Part shown: positions 1 through 5,053 of the stretch, piece by piece
How positions within the stretch are numbered: the stretch's first letter is position 1
Layout: each line of letters begins with the position of its first letter
Source: Alphaproteobacteria bacterium
GTDB taxonomy: Bacteria > Pseudomonadota > Alphaproteobacteria > Paracaedibacterales > CAIOTO01
Assembly (NCBI GenBank): GCA_030727085.1
Contig: JANRCF010000013.1
Span: 1-6,735, forward strand
DNA length: 6,735 nt
Reading direction: 5' to 3'
The notes under the pieces: generated by a model
Seen by the model: only the letters and a program-made list of their open reading frames with translations
Told to the model about the DNA's origin: nothing
Database searches by the model: none
Translations under genes and position numbers: made by a program

Positions 1-801
1 CCAATAGACGGCGTGAAAACGTAGAATGTCTTTTCCGACTACATGAATCGCCTCTGGCCAAAATGCCTTGAAATCGGAATTTTCTTCATCTGGGTAGCCA
101 AGTGCTGTTATATAATTGGTAAGCGCGTCCAGCCAAACATACATAATGTGCTTATCATCACCTGGTACAGGCACACCCCATTTAAAGCTTGTCCGTGACA
201 CTGATAAATCATGCAAACCACCCTGCACAAAGCGAATCACTTCGTTTTTGCGGGATTCTGGTGCAATAAAATCTGGGTGCGTCCTATAATATGCAAGTAA
301 TTGATTTTGATATGCTGAAAGTTTAAAAAAATAACTTGGCTCAACTACCCATTCGACGTCAGCGCCAGTCGGTGCTTTTCCGTTAATAAGTTCTGCTTCC
401 GCATAAAAAGCCTCATCACGCACCGCGTACCAACCCGCATATTCACCTAAATAAATAGCACCACTATCAATTAAACGCGTCCAAAGTGCCTGAGCCGATT
501 TAATGTGCCGAGGTTCTGTTGTGCGAATAAAATCATCGTTTGTGACCTCCATTTTGTCAATCAAATGACGAAATGTTTGAGAAACAGTATCAACAAAATC
601 CTGAGGGGCCATATTCGCTGTTGCAGCGGCCTTTTCGACTTTCTGACCATGTTCATCGGTACCTGTTAGAAACTTTACATTTTTACCTTGAAGTCGCCAG
701 AAACGCGCCAATGTGTCACATGCAAGTGTTGTGTAAGCATGCCCGATATGCGGCTTATCATTTACGTAGTAAATTGGTGTTGTTATGTAAGCGGTTGTCA
801 T
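1..801 (-). CDS. metG: Methionine--tRNA ligase (MetRS), N-terminal 267 residues, 3' end cut by window
   Basis: This class I aminoacyl-tRNA synthetase activates methionine with ATP and charges tRNA-Met in the cytoplasm. Only the N-terminal half is visible: the frame stays open to base 1, so the KMSKS loop and anticodon-binding domain lie outside. Visible signatures are the class I HIGH motif at residues 18-21 (in PHIGHAY), GTDEHG at 47-52, the connective-peptide region with YAGWYAVRDEAFY at 121-133, SRTSFKWGVPVP at 202-213, YVWLDALTNY at 221-230, and VGKDILRFHAVYW at the edge. The insertion after residue 121 has no cysteines, so the zinc knuckles of E. coli MetRS are absent, as is usual for the short alphaproteobacterial-type enzyme. 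ATG at 801 is chosen because AAGGA lies 8 nt upstream and the motif distances are normal. The gene follows eipB with a 12-bp gap, so cotranscription is likely. Identity is very secure. Confidence 0.97.
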   Translation of the reverse strand, partial: MTTAYITTPIYYVNDKPHIGHAYTTLACDTLARFWRLQGKNVKFLTGTDEHGQKVEKAAATANMAPQDFVDTVSQTFRHLIDKMEVTNDDFIRTTEPRHIKSAQALWTRLIDSGAIYLGEYAGWYAVRDEAFYAEAELINGKAPTGADVEWVVEPSYFFKLSAYQNQLLAYYRTHPDFIAPESRKNEVIRFVQGGLHDLSVSRTSFKWGVPVPGDDKHIMYVWLDALTNYITALGYPDEENSDFKAFWPEAIHVVGKDILRFHAVYW

Positions 802-809
802 AAAAACAA

Positions 810-814
810 TCCTT
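810..814 (-). promoter_or_regulatory. Shine-Dalgarno site of metG, overlapping the eipB stop codon
   Basis: Read on the minus strand, the eipB stop TAA (816-814) runs directly into AGGA, giving AAGGA eight bases before the metG ATG. This supports the ATG at 801 as the metG start. It also suggests translational coupling: ribosomes finishing eipB would release right at the metG initiation site. Coupling is inferred from spacing only. Confidence 0.75.
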
Positions 815-1869
815 TATTTTTCTGCTGGTTTTTTATTAAATGCGGAACCATTTGATATTGGCGTCTTACTAAAATCTGTCATAACAATATCAACGGTAAA
901 TTCAGGGTCAGAATGCGTAATTTTCATTGAAACAGGTATGCCTAAACTATTGACTGTTTGGCTATACGAATAGTCAGGATCTGAATAATCATTACTACCA
1001 AGTGTAAATACATTCACCTTAATCTGCCAGGCTTTCGCATTTTTAAGTCGTTGAGCAAGCTCAATTTCTGCTGGATCTGTTGTTTTTGAGTCAGTGCTCA
1101 CATTCATTTTATAATTATTTCTTGGTGTTATATAAGCATCAACTTCAACAACCTCTTGTGCATCACTCGAGCCATCAAACACCTTCTTTTGCCCTACGGT
1201 CATATTTCCTTTCAAGGCCTCTTCAATCAGCATATGCATATGCCTTAAAGGAAATAGTGTTCCTGCAGGCAAAGTTACTATTTTGGATTCCTCTTCCTCA
1301 ACACCATTTTGTTTAAGTTGAATATAACCCTGTTTGCCTTCTGGTAGTTTTGCCTCACCCTTAAAAATCATTTCATCTTGCGAATCATTCACAATTGATC
1401 GGACGTAAAATTCATAGTTCTGACCATTTTTTGACTCATAACTCGCGATCATTAATTCATATTTATCAGCGACAGATTTCCCTTTGTAGTAAATGTAAAG
1501 TGTTGATTTTTGCTCGGTCGTCCATACACAAACATCGTCTTTATCTGTTTCCTTAATAGTCATTTCCAAAGTTCCATGAACCTTGTCAATGCCCTCATCA
1601 AAATGTGACGACTTATCAAGCGTTATCTTGTACTTTGCGCTAAATGGTATTGGACGAAAACTATCTTTATTATCTTTTAAAGGTGGATTGACTACGCCTA
1701 TAGAATCCATTGCTGCTACCCCATCTTTTAGAGGAGCCGAAATAACCACATTTTCTTTAGAAACAATTGGCTGGGCTACAATTTGTGTGTCTGATGGTTC
1801 TGCACGCGCCTGGAAAATAAACACAAAGAATATAAAAATAAGCAGAGGGAAAGGACAGAAAGGTTTCAT
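814..1869 (-). CDS. eipB: EipB-family (DUF1849) periplasmic cell-envelope protein
   Basis: The product is a 351-residue secreted protein. Residues 1-23 form a signal peptide: K2, a hydrophobic stretch rich in F, I and L, then ARA before E24. Residues 24 to about 72 are a polar, proline-containing linker in which VV...PLKD occurs twice (41-49 and 59-66). The domain that follows matches what I recall of DUF1849/EipB: FSAKYKITL at 76-84, SYESKNGQNYEF at 143-154, LPAGTLFPLRHMHMLIEEAL at 200-219, VFDGSSDAQEVVEV at 230-243, and a C-terminal beta-strand region DPDYSYSQTVNSLGIPVSMK at 297-316. Brucella EipB is a periplasmic beta-spiral protein needed for envelope integrity; no enzymatic reaction is assigned. 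The mature protein has a single cysteine (C114), whereas EipB is described with a conserved disulfide. ATG at 1869 is the first start after an in-frame stop; its best SD (AGG) is unusually far, 15 nt upstream. It lies between tolB and metG, so a shared envelope role with TolB is plausible but inferred. Confidence 0.85.
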   Translation of the reverse strand: MKPFCPFPLLIFIFFVFIFQARAEPSDTQIVAQPIVSKENVVISAPLKDGVAAMDSIGVVNPPLKDNKDSFRPIPFSAKYKITLDKSSHFDEGIDKVHGTLEMTIKETDKDDVCVWTTEQKSTLYIYYKGKSVADKYELMIASYESKNGQNYEFYVRSIVNDSQDEMIFKGEAKLPEGKQGYIQLKQNGVEEEESKIVTLPAGTLFPLRHMHMLIEEALKGNMTVGQKKVFDGSSDAQEVVEVDAYITPRNNYKMNVSTDSKTTDPAEIELAQRLKNAKAWQIKVNVFTLGSNDYSDPDYSYSQTVNSLGIPVSMKITHSDPEFTVDIVMTDFSKTPISNGSAFNKKPAEK

Positions 1870-1960
1870 AAAAAGTGTTTTTTTCCTGTAGATATTACGT
1901 GTAACGTAGCATTTTCAGAACGTTATACAACCCTATTTCATACGATATCGGTTCATAAAA

Positions 1961-1989
1961 ATAATATGTGTTAAAAATGCGACATTAAA
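1961..1989 (-). promoter_or_regulatory. Weak candidate sigma70 promoter for eipB-metG
   Basis: The 131-bp tolB-eipB gap contains, on the minus strand, TTTAAT (1989-1984), a 17-bp spacer and TATTAT (1966-1961). The -10 match is good (5 of 6) but the -35 is poor (3 of 6), and such matches arise by chance in A+T-rich DNA. No convincing terminator was seen in this gap, so read-through from tolB is equally possible. Confidence 0.22.
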
Positions 1990-2000
1990 GATCAAATAAT

Positions 2001-3326
2001 TTATTGCAATAGCGGCGACCACGCGCCGTCTTCAGCTTCTTTTGGCGTACTAATTGGTCTTAAATTATAACCCGTCATATCCACCATATACAGCGAGCTT
2101 TTGTCACGTGCAGAGTTTTGTTTTGTGAACAACAAGTAACGTCCATTCGCTGACCAACAGGGAGCTTCAACCAACCAACCATTAGCAATCATACGTTCCC
2201 CTGTCCCATCAGGTGCCATTACGCCAATGAAAAACCCCCCACCTTCACCAAATTCTTGCTTTGTGAAAGCAATCAAATCTCCACGCGGAGACCAAACGGG
2301 TTGTGAATATTTACCTTCTCCAAAACTAACACGACGAACATCTGTTCCCATGGTGTTCATTATATATATTTTTTCTCTACCGCTTCGGTCAGAAGTAAAT
2401 ACAAGCTGTGTTCCATCAGGGGAATAACATGGTGACGTATCAATACTTACGTGATCGGTGAGACGCGTCATTTTTTTTGATTTGAGGTTCATTGTGTAAA
2501 TTGCTGAACTGCCACTTTTAGTTAAGCTCATCACAATAGAGCTTGCATCAGGGGAGAATCTAGGCGCAAAACTCATGCCCTCAAATTTACCTAGTTTTTG
2601 CTGATAATTATTTTTAAGATTTATAAGAAAGACCTCAGCTGCACTGTTCTTAATTCTGAGGTAGGCAATATCTTGCCCTGATGGAGAATATCTTGGTGTC
2701 ATCGCTAAACTCTTTGAGTCAGTAATTGGCGTAACACCATGGCCATCATAGTCCATGCGCATAAGACGTTTTGAACTCTTTTTCCCCTTAGTAACGGCCT
2801 CTGAATACACTATCTGCGTATTAAAGAAGCCAGCTTCATTTGTAACACGTGAATAAATCAAATCAGCCACGGCATGTGCAAGGCGCCTCCACTTTTTACG
2901 ATCCCCACTCACTGATTTTGCTAATATTTGCTTTTTATCAAGGACATCGTACAAACGAAATTCAACAGTCATTGCTGAACTTGAGTCAAGAACAACCTTT
3001 CCTGTTACAATAAAACGTGCTTTCGTTTTTTGCCATTGGTTGAAATTAAGGCCTTTTGCTTGAACATCAGCAGCCGGCTGTACAAAATCTGTTTTTGGGA
3101 TAGGCGCAAACAATCCACAATTATAAAGATCATTAGTAATTACATCAGAGATGTTAACACCTGCAGCCGAAGCATCTTTATTGGCAGCGCTTAAAAAATC
3201 AATAATTGCAACTGGATCAGGTTGAACCTGACCGCGCGTTATTTCTATAATTGCTGGGGCTTTAGCAGAATGAACAGAAAAGATTCCTGCTATAAATACT
3301 ACGAGAGAAAAAGCGAACTGTTTCAT
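2001..3326 (-). CDS. tolB: Tol-Pal system periplasmic protein TolB
   Basis: TolB is the periplasmic beta-propeller of the Tol-Pal system. It binds Pal and TolA and helps keep the outer membrane constricted and intact, especially at division. The 441 residues are close to the family's usual length. Residues 1-23 are a signal peptide ending SAKA; the mature N terminus (ITRGQVQPDPVAIIDF, 29-44) matches the family's start. An N-terminal alpha/beta domain (to about residue 165) precedes a six-bladed PD40/WD40-like propeller with repeated motifs: RYSPSG at 212, RFSPDA at 256, YSPDG at 301, WSPRGD at 345, WSANGR at 391, and closing WSPLLQ at 436-441. Three cysteines (C70, C300, C390) are present in the mature chain. 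ATG at 3326 gives an ideal signal peptide, although no strong SD precedes it (only an A/G-rich GAAAAGAAAG). tolQ, tolR, tolA and pal are not adjacent: glnA is upstream and eipB downstream. Confidence 0.95.
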   Translation of the reverse strand: MKQFAFSLVVFIAGIFSVHSAKAPAIIEITRGQVQPDPVAIIDFLSAANKDASAAGVNISDVITNDLYNCGLFAPIPKTDFVQPAADVQAKGLNFNQWQKTKARFIVTGKVVLDSSSAMTVEFRLYDVLDKKQILAKSVSGDRKKWRRLAHAVADLIYSRVTNEAGFFNTQIVYSEAVTKGKKSSKRLMRMDYDGHGVTPITDSKSLAMTPRYSPSGQDIAYLRIKNSAAEVFLINLKNNYQQKLGKFEGMSFAPRFSPDASSIVMSLTKSGSSAIYTMNLKSKKMTRLTDHVSIDTSPCYSPDGTQLVFTSDRSGREKIYIMNTMGTDVRRVSFGEGKYSQPVWSPRGDLIAFTKQEFGEGGGFFIGVMAPDGTGERMIANGWLVEAPCWSANGRYLLFTKQNSARDKSSLYMVDMTGYNLRPISTPKEAEDGAWSPLLQ

Positions 3327-3361
3327 GCTTTCTTTTCAATTAAGTTTAAGTTATCAAAAGT

Positions 3362-3390
3362 AGTATACGCACTAACCCATTAAAAGTCAG
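3362..3390 (-). promoter_or_regulatory. Candidate sigma70 promoter for tolB
   Basis: On the minus strand CTGACT (3390-3385, 4 of 6 matches to TTGACA) is followed by exactly 17 bp and TATACT (3367-3362, 5 of 6 matches to TATAAT), about 35 bp before the tolB ATG. Start of transcription would fall near 3355, leaving a short leader of roughly 28 nt. The promoter lies within the hairpin described at 3364-3407: the -35 falls in its loop and the -10 in its distal arm. Prediction from consensus only. Confidence 0.45.
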
Positions 3391-3407
3391 CAGAATTAGC
3401 GCGTATA
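3364..3407 (-). terminator. Long-stem hairpin between glnA and tolB, possible glnA terminator
   Basis: Arms 3407-3396 and 3375-3364 form a 12-bp stem around a 20-nt loop, starting 21 nt after the glnA stop. In minus-strand RNA every position pairs, with one G-U wobble (bases 3400 and 3371). In plus-strand RNA the same position would be an A-C mismatch, so the structure suits the glnA transcript. The following sequence is only CTACTTTTGA, a short U-run, so intrinsic termination may be weak. It could instead serve as a 3' stabiliser or an operator, because a candidate tolB promoter overlaps it. Confidence 0.45.
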
Positions 3408-3428
3408 TTTTTAATGTTTAAAAAGTAA

Positions 3429-4865
3429 TTAGCGATTGAAATAATGTGCAAACTCTTGTGGATGCGGACGAAGGCGAATATCATCTATCTCGGCTTGCTT
3501 TTGATCAATATACGTATCGATAAAATCTTTATCAAAGACACCACCCTGAAGTAAATATGCATGATCAGCAGAAAGAGCATCTAACGCTTCAGTTAATGAA
3601 CCACATACAGAAGGCAAAGACGCTGCTATTTCTTTATGTTCAAACAAATCGGCAGTTTGCGGTTCACCAGGATGAATTTTATGTTCTATTCCATCAAGTG
3701 CAGCCATCAATAACGCTGAAAAGCACAAGTACGGATTTGCTGTTGGATCTGGAAAGCGTACTTCGAATCGTTTAGCGTTAGGTGATACAACATGCGGAAT
3801 GCGACATGCCGCTGAGCGATTGCTTGCCGAATATGCACAAATAACAGGTGCTTCGTATCCAGGTACAAGACGTTTATAGCTATTTGTTGTAGGATTACAA
3901 AATGCATTCAAGCTTTTTGCATGCTTTAACACACCGCCAATAGCATAAAGTGCAAGTTCAGATAAACCTGAATAAGCATCACCTTTAAAAAGCGCTGTGT
4001 TCTCATCCCATAAAGACATATGCACATGCATACCCGAACCATTGTCACCAAAAACTGGCTTTGGCATAAACGTTGCTGTTTTTCCATACGTGCGCGCGCC
4101 ATTTCGAACACCATACTTGAAAATCTGAAGATTATCTGCACAGTCTACTAATGTTGAATACATAAATCCAATTTCATGTTGCGCTGGCGCGACTTCATGG
4201 TGGTGACGTTCAACATTAAGTCCCATTAAAGATAGAGCTTGCGCAACATCTGATCTAAAATCCGTCAATACATCTACTGGCTGTACAGGAAAATACCCAC
4301 CTTTGACAGCTGGCCGGCTCCCGTGATTAGTTGCATCAACGATTGAATTTCGTTGTGGAAATTCATCCGAATCTAAGTAATAAAATGAACGAGTCATTTC
4401 AGAAGAATACGCAACCGAATCGAAAACAAAAAACTCTGGCTCTGGACCAAAATAAGCTTTATTTGCAACTGAATGCTTATTCAAAAAGTGTTCGGCCTTA
4501 CGCGCTATATTTCGTGGATCACGACTGTAAGGCGCACCATCATGAACAGTTCGTGTGTCAGCAAAAAGAAAAGCAGTTGCTATGCTTGCAAATGGATCAA
4601 CTCTAACAGGATTATTTTTTGTAACATCGGGGAGAACAAGAAGATCTGACGCATTAATAGGTATCCATCCCTTAATAGAGGATCCATCAACGCAAAAACC
4701 ATCTTTTAGGAAATTTTCATCCACTTGAGAAGTTGGGAACGACATATGATGCCAAACGCCATTCATATCCGTGAAACGAATATCAACAATTTGAATTTCG
4801 TTTTCATTTAAAAATGACAAAACAGATTGAATAGACGTGCTATTTTGTGGCTTTGTAAGTGACAT
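3429..4865 (-). CDS. glnA: Glutamine synthetase type I (glutamate--ammonia ligase)
   Basis: GlnA makes glutamine from glutamate, ammonia and ATP in the cytoplasm and acts as a dodecamer. The 478 residues match the long (beta-like) GSI architecture. Visible active-site elements: VDGSSIKGW at 59-67 (catalytic Asp), GPEPEFFVFD at 140-149, KGGYFPV at 188-194, HHHEVAPAQHEIG at 221-233, FGDNGSGMHVHMS at 272-284, NPTTNSYKRLVPGYEAPV at 324-341 (Glu flap), NRSAACRIP at 349-357 and EVRFPDP at 368-374. The C-terminal adenylylation motif NLYDLP of enteric GlnA is replaced by DLFEHK at 406-411, so the modifiable Tyr is Phe408. The loop between the two metal-ligand Glu (224 and 231) is one residue shorter than in E. 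coli. ATG at 4865 is preferred because GGGGA lies 9 nt upstream; an upstream in-frame TTG at 4904 would add 13 residues but lacks support. No glnB is adjacent. Control by GlnE adenylylation is probably absent. Confidence 0.96.
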   Translation of the reverse strand: MSLTKPQNSTSIQSVLSFLNENEIQIVDIRFTDMNGVWHHMSFPTSQVDENFLKDGFCVDGSSIKGWIPINASDLLVLPDVTKNNPVRVDPFASIATAFLFADTRTVHDGAPYSRDPRNIARKAEHFLNKHSVANKAYFGPEPEFFVFDSVAYSSEMTRSFYYLDSDEFPQRNSIVDATNHGSRPAVKGGYFPVQPVDVLTDFRSDVAQALSLMGLNVERHHHEVAPAQHEIGFMYSTLVDCADNLQIFKYGVRNGARTYGKTATFMPKPVFGDNGSGMHVHMSLWDENTALFKGDAYSGLSELALYAIGGVLKHAKSLNAFCNPTTNSYKRLVPGYEAPVICAYSASNRSAACRIPHVVSPNAKRFEVRFPDPTANPYLCFSALLMAALDGIEHKIHPGEPQTADLFEHKEIAASLPSVCGSLTEALDALSADHAYLLQGGVFDKDFIDTYIDQKQAEIDDIRLRPHPQEFAHYFNR

Positions 4866-4874
4866 GAAAGTTAT

Positions 4875-4879
4875 TCCCC
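4875..4879 (-). promoter_or_regulatory. Shine-Dalgarno site deciding the glnA start
   Basis: GGGGA on the minus strand sits nine bases before the ATG at 4865. It favours that ATG over an in-frame TTG at 4904, which would fall close to or upstream of the predicted transcription start. Confidence 0.7.
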
Positions 4880-4907
4880 AAGAATAAATTTGAATTAAAA
4901 TCAAACT

Positions 4908-4936
4908 ACTCTACGAGAAAATTAAAATACTGACAA
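4908..4936 (-). promoter_or_regulatory. Candidate sigma70 promoter for glnA
   Basis: On the minus strand TTGTCA (4936-4931, 5 of 6 consensus) is separated by exactly 17 bp from TAGAGT (4913-4908, 4 of 6 consensus). It lies just downstream of the pnp terminator and about 45 bp before the glnA ATG, giving a predicted leader of roughly 35 nt. No sigma54-type GG-N10-GC element was found in the same gap, so an NtrC-dependent promoter is not supported. Consensus-based prediction. Confidence 0.5.
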
Positions 4937-4985
4937 GCCCTAGCAGAAAGCAAAACTCACAAAATGAAAAATATTTATAACAAAT

Positions 4986-5019
4986 AAAAAAGAGCCTATG
5001 GATTTAATTTCCACGGCTC
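4986..5019 (-). terminator. Rho-independent terminator after pnp
   Basis: On the minus strand GAGCC (5019-5015) pairs with GGCTC (4996-4992). An inner TGG/CCA pairing caps the stem across a small internal loop and an A+T-rich apex, and six T follow (4991-4986). It lies about 34 nt past the pnp stop. This is a standard intrinsic terminator and separates pnp from glnA. Confidence 0.85.
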
Positions 5020-5053
5020 CCCTCCATATTAATTACTCACTCAGCTCCAATAT

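Noticed and set aside
1583..1891. Plus-strand open frame of 102 codons opposite the eipB 5' half
   Set aside because: It is antisense to a well-supported secreted protein, resembles no family and has no credible initiation context. The other plus-strand frames (for example 4331-4606, 5742-5978 and 6111-6383) fail in the same way.
1943..1950. Perfect 8-bp palindrome CGATATCG in the tolB-eipB gap
   Set aside because: Too short, with no second copy or promoter relation to support an operator.
3364..3410. Hairpin as a plus-strand terminator, since T-rich sequence follows it on the plus strand
   Set aside because: No plus-strand gene leads into it, and the stem has an A-C mismatch in plus-strand RNA but pairs fully in the minus-strand transcript.
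4866..4904. Upstream in-frame TTG at 4904 as the glnA start (13 extra residues)
   Set aside because: The ATG at 4865 has GGGGA nine bases upstream and matches the family N terminus. The TTG lies at or near the predicted transcription start and has no SD.
4889..4905. Short inverted repeat TTTGA / TCAAA near the glnA transcription start
   Set aside because: Five A+T-rich pairs around a 7-nt loop are expected by chance in this composition.
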